From an uncultured Ruminococcus sp. (GTDB taxonomy: Bacteria; Bacillota; Clostridia; Oscillospirales; CAG-272), in the NCBI GenBank assembly GCA_902791785.1, contig CADAXH010000096.1:1-5194 (forward strand): 5,194 nt of DNA. Direction: 5' to 3'. The notes beneath the pieces are model-generated. The model ran no database searches. It was not told the DNA's origin and was given only the letters and a program-made list of their open reading frames with translations. This document shows positions 1-5,194 of the stretch, in pieces. Both the position numbers and the translations under genes were made by a program. The first letter of the stretch is position 1; the number at the start of each line of letters is the position of its first letter.

Positions 1-40
1 TATTATATCACATTTATTATTAATTGTGTTACAGATTGTT

Positions 41-74
41 ACAAAAAAAACAAGACACCGGAATTTTCGGTGTC
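41..74 (-). terminator. Rho-independent terminator of the nitroreductase operon
   Basis: On the minus strand a perfect 7-bp stem (GACACCG / CGGTGTC, plus positions 54-60 and 68-74) with a 7-nt loop is followed by TTGTTTTTTTTGT. It lies 14 nt past the TAA of the deoxyribosyltransferase-like gene, the expected place for the end of the two-gene transcript. Positions 1-40 are AT-rich and hold nothing I can assign. Confidence 0.88.
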
Positions 75-88
75 CGTCATATTGTGTT

Positions 89-403
89 TTATACATTTTC
101 CAGATATCTTACTTCTTTTCCGTGAGCAATTGCATACTCTATTTCGGATTTTGTGCTGCTTCCTATGTATCCCCCGACATTGATTACGAATATTTCATCG
201 CTCATGTCGATTTTTCTCTTGTGAATATCGTCCAGCATCGCCTTGGTCTCTTCGTTGAGGGCCTCAGAGTCTCCCGAGTGACCGAAAAGGCCGACTGTTA
301 TGACTATATTTCCCTGCAGCGTCAGATTTTTCTGGGCCTCTATGAACTGATCCTTGAAGCGTGTGCTTCCGCACAGTGTTATTACTTTGTATTTACCTAC
401 CAC
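89..403 (-). CDS. nucleoside 2-deoxyribosyltransferase-like protein
   Basis: This is a 104-residue soluble protein that looks complete. Its N-terminus carries a β-strand followed by a phosphate/nucleotide-type loop, ITLCGSTRF (residues 8-16). A GGYIGSSTKSEIEYA segment (77-91) then contains Glu87, at the position where nucleoside 2-deoxyribosyltransferases carry their catalytic Glu, followed by the typical HGKEVRYL end. These features fit the small Rossmann-like nucleoside 2-deoxyribosyltransferase superfamily. Members exchange bases on deoxynucleosides or hydrolyse the N-glycosidic bond, but this short clade is biochemically uncharacterised as far as I know, so the substrate is unknown. The start is GTG at 401-403, which places the ITLCGSTRF strand at the usual distance from the N-terminus. 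A GGAAAGG stretch lies about 10 nt upstream. The gene overlaps the end of the nitroreductase gene by 11 bp, so it is almost certainly co-transcribed and probably translationally coupled. A terminator follows directly. Confidence 0.85.
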   Translation of the reverse strand: MVGKYKVITLCGSTRFKDQFIEAQKNLTLQGNIVITVGLFGHSGDSEALNEETKAMLDDIHKRKIDMSDEIFVINVGGYIGSSTKSEIEYAIAHGKEVRYLENV

Positions 404-1070
404 TTGTCTTAAGCCTTTCCCTGAAAGTATTCATCCCGGAACCTACGTCAAAATGATATTCCGCGATTCCAAGATCAAGTTCCGTCAATGGGCCTTTTCC
501 GGCGCTTGACACAACTCCGTTGTCCTTGTATTCAAAATAGAATTTCTGCTGATTGATTGCCGTCGGGGCCAGACTTGCAAAATACACTCCCTGCCTGAAC
601 CAGTCGGGAGAACTGTCTGTTACGTTTGAGAGTTCGTTCAGAGGTTTGGATCTGTGCTCTACTCCCTGAGTAGATCCCACTCCGACAGATATTACAAGAT
701 ATAGTTTGTCTCCTTCTTTAACCAGTGTCTTGACTTTCTTTTTGTTGAAAGTCAGGGCAACCCAGCATGTGTTGAGTCCGAGCTGCTGAGCAAGAATGAC
801 AAGTTCTTCTCCGTAGTATCCTATCTCTTTGTCCATTCCTTCCGGTCCGGCCATAACTATGTAGTTATTTACACCGCTGAAGTTCCCGTAGTGTGCAAGA
901 ATTCCTTTGAACCCTTCCGGGTCGTTCTGAACCAGCTGAATGCCTAGTCCTGTTTCTGAATTAATGTCATCTATTTTTGCCCTGATTTCATCAGCGATTC
1001 TGTCTTTTATTGCTATGTTCATGTACCTTCTGACAGAATGCCTGTTCATGATTGCTTCTGTTATTTCCAT
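393..1070 (-). CDS. nitroreductase family protein (TM1586-type)
   Basis: This is a 225-residue FMN-dependent oxidoreductase of the putative TM1586-type nitroreductase family. The expected role is NAD(P)H-dependent reduction of nitro- or quinone-type compounds in the cytoplasm; the natural substrate is unknown. The N-terminus has the hallmark MEITEAIMNRHSVRRY, whose Arg/His/Ser/Arg cluster (residues 10-14) contacts FMN phosphate in this superfamily. GYYGEELVILAQQLGLNTCW (84-103) resembles the central helix, and SLAPTAINQQKF (166-177) opens the second half, as in this tandem-half family. I chose ATG at 1068-1070. TTGGAG (1081-1086 on plus) lies 10 nt upstream, and the protein then starts exactly at MEITEAI. 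The longer frame beginning at 1124 would run through the promoter and operator. The ATG at 1079 is only 1 nt from the GGAG. The 3' end overlaps the deoxyribosyltransferase-like gene, and a promoter with a palindromic operator lies upstream, suggesting inducible expression. Confidence 0.92.
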   Translation of the reverse strand: MEITEAIMNRHSVRRYMNIAIKDRIADEIRAKIDDINSETGLGIQLVQNDPEGFKGILAHYGNFSGVNNYIVMAGPEGMDKEIGYYGEELVILAQQLGLNTCWVALTFNKKKVKTLVKEGDKLYLVISVGVGSTQGVEHRSKPLNELSNVTDSSPDWFRQGVYFASLAPTAINQQKFYFEYKDNGVVSSAGKGPLTELDLGIAEYHFDVGSGMNTFRERLKTSGR

Positions 1071-1094
1071 TGATACCATGCTCCAATACAAAAA

Positions 1095-1110
1095 TTGTAC
1101 AATCGTACAA
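1095..1110. promoter_or_regulatory. palindromic operator TTGTAC-N4-GTACAA
   Basis: A perfect 6-bp inverted repeat with a 4-bp spacer sits between the -10 box and the start codon of the nitroreductase gene, roughly over the expected +1 to +15. The octamer ATTGTACA (plus strand) occurs at 1094-1101 and again at 1116-1123, a 22-bp or two-turn phase, and the second copy overlaps the -10. This geometry is typical of a dimeric repressor of the TetR or MarR class blocking initiation. The regulator is not encoded in the window, so its identity is unknown. Confidence 0.65.
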
Positions 1111-1115
1111 AAAGT

Positions 1116-1143
1116 ATTGTACATGTTTTTTTCAGAATGTCAA
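1116..1143 (-). promoter_or_regulatory. sigma-A promoter of the nitroreductase operon
   Basis: On the minus strand a consensus -35 TTGACA (1138-1143) is separated by 16 bp from a near-consensus -10 TACAAT (1116-1121). The spacer contains a run of seven A. Transcription would start near 1109, giving a leader of about 40 nt that includes TTGGAG. The -35 overlaps the last two bases of the U-rich tract of the protease terminator. Confidence 0.75.
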
Positions 1144-1181
1144 CAGAAATCGGTGCCGCCCATTTTCCGGTACGGCACCGA
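1142..1181 (-). terminator. Rho-independent terminator of the HtrA protease gene
   Basis: A perfect 9-bp GC-rich stem (TCGGTGCCG / CGGCACCGA, arms at 1173-1181 and 1150-1158) with a 14-nt loop starts 16 nt past the protease TGA. On the minus strand it is followed by TTTCTGTT, a moderate U-tract (6 of 8). The stem is strong but the tract is weak, so some read-through into the nitroreductase operon is possible. Confidence 0.7.
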
Positions 1182-1197
1182 CTGCATGAAGAACTTA

Positions 1198-2709
1198 TCA
1201 ATTGAATTCTACAAATGTAATTTCGATATCCACCTGCTCGCAGTCTTCGAGATAGCTTGCAAAGTCATATGTGACTCTTGAACCGAACTTTGTCTCATAA
1301 TTCGAGATGTCCGCTGTCGGTCTGAGCACTGTCAGTGTGACTGTGTCGCCGACTGAATATTTGGCAAGTATAGCTTTCAGGCTTGTATATGTGATGTTCT
1401 GACCATTGATCTTGTAAAGAATGTCGCCTTTTCTGACGTCTGTTCCGTCACATGAACCACCTTCGGTGATTGTTGAAACCTGGAACAATCCGTAATATGC
1501 ATACAGATAATACTCTGTTGATGTTGTATCGGCTCTTGATGAAACAAGTCCAAATTTAGCTCTTCCGGTCACATATCCGTAAGTCTGCAAATCCTTGATT
1601 GCGCTTACCACCTTGTTTGAAGGTATTGCATATCCGACTCCGTCAACGAGTGTTCCTCCGGTCTTTGCATTTACCATGCCTATGAGCTGACCCTGTTCAT
1701 TGAAGAGTCCGCCGCCCGAGTTGCCCTGGTTGATTGCTGCATCGACCTGGATTACTTTTGTTGCTATATCGTCAAGAACAAATGTTCCGTTTACATTGGA
1801 AACTATTCCCGATGTGATTGTGATACCGTTTCCGAGTGCGTTTCCTATTACTACTACTCCGTCACCCATCTCAACCTTGTTTGAATCTGCAATTTCAACC
1901 GGAACGCAGTCCTCTTTTTCAATCTTGATCATTGCAACGTCAGCTACTTCGTCACCGAATACATATGTTGCTGAATATTCCGTATTGTCATAGAAGATTA
2001 CATTGATTGAAGTGCATGTCTCGTTTGCAACGTGATAGTTTGTAATAATGTATCCGTCCTTTGAAATGACCACGCCGCTTCCTGCACCAGATCCTGTGGA
2101 TGTGGTTATCCTGATGCATACAACGGATGAAGATACCTTTTTGAATATCTTTGAAGGTGTCAGTGAATCTCCTTCGTCAGGAGTTGTTGTTATATCCACC
2201 AGAGTTGCGCCTGTTGTAACTGTCTGCACATCCTTGGTTGTAACAGTAGACTCGGTTCCGGAGGTCTCTACGACTCCCTGAGCTGCCGTCGTTTCAATTC
2301 TGGATGTTGTTGTGGTCTGGTTTGAATTATTATTCACTGTTGAGAGTATAGCGCTTGCACCGATTCCGGCAATGAGAGAAACCATTATGCATAAAGCAAC
2401 AAGCCATCCTATTGTCTTCTTTGTGACAGAAGGATCTTTTTTCTTCTCTTCTTTTTCCGTATATTCACCGCGCTCGCGTCTCTGCTGCTCGTAAAAATCT
2501 TCAGTGCTCTGCCATCCTTCGTACCTGTTTTCAAGATGGTTGTATTCGTCTATATCTTCGTCACTGCTCTTGTTGTCGTCTGAAGAATAGCTGCTGTCAT
2601 CGTTTTCAGTCTTTTTTTCTTCTTCATTCAAGTCTTCATTCTGTTCTTTGTCATTATCTTCAGACTGTCTGTTATCCTGATCGTCGAATCTGTCGTCGTC
2701 GTAAAACAT
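1198..2709 (-). CDS. membrane-anchored HtrA/DegP-like serine protease with PDZ domain
   Basis: This is a 503-residue protease of the trypsin-like S1C (HtrA/Deg) family, expected to degrade or check misfolded proteins at the outer face of the membrane. The first 98 residues are strongly acidic and low-complexity, rich in Asp, Glu, Ser and Asn, and should be cytoplasmic. A hydrophobic segment at about 99-124 is the single membrane anchor. A Thr/Ser-rich stalk (127-185) leads to the protease domain (about 186-375). All three catalytic residues are visible: His226 in TNYHV, Asp257 in ADVAMI and Ser331 in QGNSGGGLF. GYAIPSNKV (359-367) closes the domain as in other HtrAs. A PDZ domain covers about 407-463, with RKGDILYKINGQ (426-437). 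After VTLTVLRP the chain carries about 25 extra residues before the final strand VDIEITFVEF. ATG at 2707-2709 has an ideal AAGGAGG, with GGAGG (2717-2721) 7 nt upstream. The gene is monocistronic with its own terminator. I give no symbol because htrA and degP paralogues cannot be told apart here. Confidence 0.95.
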   Translation of the reverse strand: MFYDDDRFDDQDNRQSEDNDKEQNEDLNEEEKKTENDDSSYSSDDNKSSDEDIDEYNHLENRYEGWQSTEDFYEQQRRERGEYTEKEEKKKDPSVTKKTIGWLVALCIMVSLIAGIGASAILSTVNNNSNQTTTTSRIETTAAQGVVETSGTESTVTTKDVQTVTTGATLVDITTTPDEGDSLTPSKIFKKVSSSVVCIRITTSTGSGAGSGVVISKDGYIITNYHVANETCTSINVIFYDNTEYSATYVFGDEVADVAMIKIEKEDCVPVEIADSNKVEMGDGVVVIGNALGNGITITSGIVSNVNGTFVLDDIATKVIQVDAAINQGNSGGGLFNEQGQLIGMVNAKTGGTLVDGVGYAIPSNKVVSAIKDLQTYGYVTGRAKFGLVSSRADTTSTEYYLYAYYGLFQVSTITEGGSCDGTDVRKGDILYKINGQNITYTSLKAILAKYSVGDTVTLTVLRPTADISNYETKFGSRVTYDFASYLEDCEQVDIEITFVEFN

Positions 2710-2742
2710 ATATTTGCCTCCTTGTCGCCTTTCAGGTTATGT

Positions 2743-2771
2743 AATGTATAATACAACCCAATTATTAACAA
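2743..2771 (-). promoter_or_regulatory. possible promoter of the HtrA gene
   Basis: On the minus strand TTGTTA (2766-2771) and TACATT (2743-2748) are 17 bp apart, each matching the sigma-A consensus at 4 of 6 positions. The region is very AT-rich, so alternative pairs such as one using TATTAT are equally possible. No CtsR or other heat-shock repressor site is recognisable in this leader. Confidence 0.3.
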
Positions 2772-2847
2772 ATATTGAACGCATTTTGAAAAAAATAATA
2801 AATTTTCTGCCTTTTTTGAAAAAAAACTAACTTATTTCGAAAAATTG

Positions 2848-2856
2848 TGATATAAT
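2848..2856 (+). promoter_or_regulatory. extended -10 promoter of the acetyltransferase-recombinase operon
   Basis: TGATATAAT is a consensus TATAAT (2851-2856) with a TG extension one base upstream. At 17 bp upstream the sequence is TAACTT, a poor -35, which extended -10 promoters tolerate. Transcription would start near 2863. That excludes the upstream TTG at 2861 as a start codon and leaves AAAGGAG (2876-2882) in the leader. Confidence 0.65.
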
Positions 2857-2893
2857 ATTATTGAAAAATGAAGGGAAAGGAGCAGCAAACGGC

Positions 2894-3478
2894 ATGACGC
2901 ACAAGCAATTTGACATTTTTAAAAACATTCCGACAATCGAAACAGACAGACTCAGGCTGAGAAAGATTGTAACGACGGATCTGGATGTCTTATATGAAGG
3001 TGCAAGCCGCCCCCTTGTTTCCGAATACCTTCTGTGGGAGCCTCACCCTTCAGTTGAGCACACAAAAGAATACTTGCGTGCAATAAAGAAGGAATATTCC
3101 AAAAAGAGGTTCTACGACTGGGCAATAGCCCTGAAAGAATCGAATAAAATGATAGGGACATGCGGATTTACGACTATAAGGTTTGAAGAAAACACGGCTG
3201 ACGTCGGATATGTATTGAGCGATTTGTACTGGAAAAACGGATATGCGTCGGAAGCGATGACGGAAGTATTGAAATATGGGTTCTATACTCTGAATCTTGA
3301 TTCACTGTCTGCAAGGATAATGAGCGAGAATTCAGCCAGCATTCATCTGGCAGAAAAAATGCATTTTGCACCGGATTATACTAAAACTGAAAAAGTTCAA
3401 ATCAAGGGCAGATACGCAACAGTTTTGACATATGTGTTGAGTAAGTCCTCATATTTTTCCAATTTTGTTATATGTTGA
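2894..3478 (+). CDS. GNAT family N-acetyltransferase (RimJ/RimL type)
   Basis: This is a 194-residue acetyl-CoA-dependent acetyltransferase of the RimJ/RimL-like GNAT branch. Family members acetylate protein N-termini, amino acids, drugs or peptides; nothing here fixes the substrate. TIETDRLRLRKI (residues 14-25) is the typical first strand. GYVLSDLYWKNGYASEAM (105-122) is the acetyl-CoA-binding motif, with WKNGYA as the pyrophosphate loop. ENSASIHLAEKMHF (145-158) is the conserved C-terminal helix, followed by the YATVLTYVLS strand. I chose ATG at 2894 because AAAGGAG lies 11 nt upstream and the family N-terminus starts here. A TTG at 2861 in the same frame falls at the predicted transcription start. 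The last twelve residues (SKSSYFSNFVIC) extend past the usual final strand, and the stop codon lies 4 nt inside the recombinase gene. It is the first gene of a two-gene operon. Confidence 0.92.
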   Translation: MTHKQFDIFKNIPTIETDRLRLRKIVTTDLDVLYEGASRPLVSEYLLWEPHPSVEHTKEYLRAIKKEYSKKRFYDWAIALKESNKMIGTCGFTTIRFEENTADVGYVLSDLYWKNGYASEAMTEVLKYGFYTLNLDSLSARIMSENSASIHLAEKMHFAPDYTKTEKVQIKGRYATVLTYVLSKSSYFSNFVIC

Positions 3479-4632
3479 CCCTTTGCCCGGAGTGTTCGCA
3501 AGGCGTAAGCGACCAGGCTCTGTTCTGTCCTCACTGCGGATATCCTTTAAAGAAATCTTCATCAGAAAACAAAAAGCATCCAAAACTTCCGAGCCGTTTC
3601 GGTCAGATAAGCAAGATCAACAATCCGAATCTCCAAAAGCCCTACAGAGTCATGATCTCCGTAAAATCCGCAACTTCAAACAGATCCCGCACAGTTCCTT
3701 TGAAACCGGTATCGTATTTTAAGACTTACCACGAGGCATTTGCAGCCCTTGTTGAATACAACCGCAATCCTGACGGTTACGTGAATACGTATGTAACATT
3801 TGAAGAGCTTTACAAAAGCTGGCTTTCAAGGCAGGCGGATATGTCCACGAGCCTTCGTCACAGAATACAGTCTGCGTGGAATTATTCAAGCGGGCTCTAC
3901 ACTTATCCGGTTGTGAGCATAAAGATCAAGACGCTCCGTTCATATATTGAAAACTGCAAGGCGCCACTGTCAATAAAACCTGTAATGAAGCAGCTGTACA
4001 ATCAACTTTTCGACTTTGCCATAGAAGACGACATAATAGACAAAAACCCCGCCAGATCATTTGTACTGAACAAAAATATTAAAAAGCAGATAAACGAGAA
4101 CAAAAAGATCCACATTCCCTTTTCAGACGTCGAGATGACCATTTTGTGGAGCAATATCCACAAAAACTGGGTGATTGACATGATTCTCGTCCAGTGCTAC
4201 AGCGGATGGAGACCGACTGAACTCTGTGAACTGAAAACCGAAAACATAGATTTCAAATCCGGGATTATGATCGGAGGAATGAAGACAAAAGCGGGCAAAA
4301 ACCGCATTGTTCCCATTCACGACAGGATTCTGAAGATAATCCAGTACTATTACGACCCGAATTCCAGTTATCTGTTTACACACAAAGGCAAACAGATTTC
4401 ATATGACCTGTACAGAGAACACTTTCTGCACGTAATGGAAGGTCTGAAGTTCAATATAAACCACAAACCCCATGACGGAAGAGTCCAGTTTGTCACCTGT
4501 GCAAAGAAATACGATATGAATGAATATGCCATCAAGTACATAGTCGGACACAATATTTCAGATCTCACGGAACGTGTTTATACAAGGCGCAGCATAGAAT
4601 GGCTTAAGAATGAGATAGCCAAACTGCCTTAA
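3472..4632 (+). CDS. tyrosine recombinase/integrase with N-terminal zinc ribbon
   Basis: This is a 386-residue site-specific DNA recombinase that looks intact. Residues 5-22 form a CPEC...CPHC zinc ribbon (Cys5, Cys8, Cys19, Cys22), followed by a basic linker (27-56). A β-rich arm-type DNA-binding segment (about 57-104, ending YFKTYHEAFAALVEYNRNP) and a helical core-binding domain (about 108-195) come next. The catalytic domain retains Arg247 (GWRPTEL), Lys273 (KTKAGKNRIVPI), His334 and Arg337 (HDGR), His360 (GHNIS) and nucleophile Tyr370 (RVYTRRS). The HDGRVQFVT block and the SDLTERVYT end resemble integrases of Clostridia phages and integrative elements; the zinc ribbon is an unusual addition. 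ATG at 3472 puts the first Cys at residue 5, as in zinc-ribbon proteins, but no purine-rich binding site lies within 20 nt. The ATG overlaps the acetyltransferase stop (ATGTTGA), so translation probably depends on coupling. No excisionase, tRNA gene or phage structural gene is in the window. Confidence 0.93.
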   Translation: MLTLCPECSQGVSDQALFCPHCGYPLKKSSSENKKHPKLPSRFGQISKINNPNLQKPYRVMISVKSATSNRSRTVPLKPVSYFKTYHEAFAALVEYNRNPDGYVNTYVTFEELYKSWLSRQADMSTSLRHRIQSAWNYSSGLYTYPVVSIKIKTLRSYIENCKAPLSIKPVMKQLYNQLFDFAIEDDIIDKNPARSFVLNKNIKKQINENKKIHIPFSDVEMTILWSNIHKNWVIDMILVQCYSGWRPTELCELKTENIDFKSGIMIGGMKTKAGKNRIVPIHDRILKIIQYYYDPNSSYLFTHKGKQISYDLYREHFLHVMEGLKFNINHKPHDGRVQFVTCAKKYDMNEYAIKYIVGHNISDLTERVYTRRSIEWLKNEIAKLP

Positions 4633-4670
4633 AATTGTACGAATAGTGTAGGAAAGAAAATACATTAACT

Positions 4671-4720
4671 AACTGAAAATGTTTGATTACCCAGCAATAT
4701 CAGACATTTTCAGTTTTTTT
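4671..4720 (+). terminator. strong Rho-independent terminator after the recombinase
   Basis: A 17-bp stem with a single G-U pair (arms 4671-4687 and 4699-4715, outer part AACTGAAAATGT / ACATTTTCAGTT) encloses an 11-nt loop. The 3' arm runs into seven T (4714-4720). It sits 38 nt past the recombinase stop and ends the acetyltransferase-recombinase transcript. The minus strand has no T-run after it, so it acts in one direction only. It also isolates the reading frame downstream from this operon's promoter. Confidence 0.9.
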
Positions 4721-4826
4721 ATTATGCGTTTTTTGTAACATGTGTTAAATGCGAAATATATGAACAAGCGCGCAAAACAAAATGAAATATATAGAAAATC
4801 GCGGTTTCAAAGCAATAATTGCTCCG

Positions 4827-4855
4827 AAATTGTTTATATTTGCATAAAACAACTT
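4827..4855. other. imperfect inverted repeat, candidate recombinase core site
   Basis: AAATTGTTT (4827-4835) and AAACAACTT (4847-4855) are inverted copies matching at 8 of 9 positions around an 11-bp AT-rich centre. Read with 11-bp arms (8 of 11 matching), the central spacer is 7 bp (ATTTGCA). That has the dimensions of a tyrosine-recombinase core site: two arms around a 6-8 bp crossover region. It lies about 195 bp past the recombinase stop, and its right end coincides with the point where the next reading frame becomes recognisably coding. Such AT-rich repeats also occur by chance, and I see no second copy in the window. Confidence 0.35.
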
Positions 4856-5194
4856 ATGATGATAATAACTGGGAATACTCGTTTATTGAGTATGCTGCTC
4901 AGAAAGGTATCATCGACGAAATTTTCTGGAACAACACAAAGACAGCAGACCCGGACTACGAGCTCTGCTACGGTGAAGCAGCTTACCTGCTCGCTAACGT
5001 AATGAACTACACAGCAACTGATCAGACTCCTGCTGGCGACCTCATCCTCACATGGGATGGCGTTAACCTCGGTGATGTTTTTGCTAACTCAAGAATAGGC
5101 AAGTTCAAAGTAACAGCTATCGTTACAGAACTCGACTATGAATGGGACGATCAGGATAATGACGTAAGTGGTTACGTTGTTGGTTTTGGTGTTA
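4855..5194 (+). CDS. headless partial reading frame, SLH-like then unrecognised
   Basis: An open frame with strong coding character runs off the window end (113 codons seen). It begins YDDNNWEYSFIEYAAQKGII, followed by YGEAAYLLANVM. The pattern W-Y-x2-I-x-YA-x3-GII ... EAAxLLAN (4861-5010) resembles an S-layer homology domain, which binds cell-wall polymers, but the usual TRAE is YGEA, so I rate this only SLH-like. The next residues (DLILTWDGVNLGDVF, KFKVTAIVTELDYEW) look β-rich and acidic, and I do not recognise them. Codon use differs from the recombinase, favouring GCT, CTC, AAC and GGT, as expected of a highly expressed gene. The frame stays open back to a stop at 4816, but its only start codons there (TTG at 4819 and 4840) have no binding site, and 4819-4854 encodes nothing domain-like. 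An out-of-frame ATG lies at 4856. The 5' end is therefore missing, frameshifted or supplied by rearrangement. Confidence 0.7.

Noticed and set aside
26..412. Plus-strand 128-codon open frame
   Set aside because: It is antisense to the well-supported deoxyribosyltransferase-like gene and runs through that operon's terminator; its translation is Cys/Tyr-rich and not domain-like.
1071..1124. Upstream in-frame starts (ATG at 1124 and 1079) for the nitroreductase
   Set aside because: The ATG at 1124 lies next to the -10 and upstream of the predicted transcription start, and translation from it would span the operator; the one at 1079 is 1 nt from the GGAG. The family N-terminus begins at 1070.
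2861..2893. TTG start for the acetyltransferase
   Set aside because: It coincides with the expected transcription start; the AAAGGAG and the family alignment support ATG at 2894.
3463..3478. Loose similarity of TTGTTATATGTTG to the 4831-4842 sequence, as a possible second attachment site flanking the recombinase gene
   Set aside because: The match needs two gaps in AT-rich sequence and lacks the inverted arms, so it is too weak to call a direct repeat.
4631..4640. AAAATTGTAC shared with the nitroreductase operator region (1091-1100)
   Set aside because: It is a single 10-bp AT-rich match without the second half-site or a promoter nearby; a chance match is likely.
4733..4762. Possible promoter TTGTAA-N18-TATATG for the headless frame
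   Set aside because: Each box matches the consensus at only 4 of 6 positions in very AT-rich DNA, and no usable start codon follows in the coding frame.
4742..5002. 86-codon plus-strand frame starting in the intergenic region, possible start at 4742 or 4760
   Set aside because: There is no ribosome binding site and no hydrophobic signal segment after its basic start. Beyond 4855 it is an out-of-frame shadow of the strongly coding frame. Joining the two by one frameshift was considered, but the upstream part has no SLH-like or signal-peptide character.

Overview
The window is AT-rich Firmicute-like DNA. The gene families point to an anaerobic Clostridia, probably Ruminococcaceae/Oscillospirales. 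The evidence is the TM1586-type nitroreductase, a membrane-anchored HtrA protease with a long acidic N-terminus, AGGAGG-type ribosome binding sites and a Clostridia-type tyrosine integrase. This placement rests on protein character only; no rRNA, tRNA or other marker is present.

Layout. (1) Positions 41-1143, minus strand: a two-gene operon encoding a nitroreductase and an 11-bp-overlapping nucleoside 2-deoxyribosyltransferase-like protein. It has a clear sigma-A promoter, a TTGTAC palindrome just downstream of the -10 that looks like a repressor operator, and a strong terminator at the window's left end. (2) Positions 1142-2771, minus strand: a monocistronic HtrA/DegP-like protease with a transmembrane anchor, an intact His-Asp-Ser triad and a PDZ domain. 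Its terminator abuts the nitroreductase promoter. (3) Positions 2710-2893: a 184-bp divergent intergenic region. (4) Positions 2848-4720, plus strand: an operon of a RimJ/RimL-type GNAT acetyltransferase and a zinc-ribbon-bearing tyrosine recombinase. The genes overlap by 7 bp, the second has no visible ribosome binding site, and a 17-bp-stem terminator closes the unit. (5) Positions 4721-4854: AT-rich DNA with no convincing gene. (6) From about 4855 to the window end, plus strand: a reading frame that looks strongly coding (SLH-like segment, then an unrecognised region) but has no credible start and runs off the window.

The left two thirds look like ordinary chromosomal housekeeping and stress genes. 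The right third is the interesting part. An intact tyrosine recombinase is followed within about 200 bp by an imperfect inverted repeat (4827-4855). That repeat ends where the headless, probably surface-associated, reading frame begins. One reading is a recombination junction, either the edge of an integrated element or a DNA-shuffling switch that supplies 5' ends to a surface-protein gene. Simple truncation or an assembly join would look the same in this window, so this is a hypothesis only.
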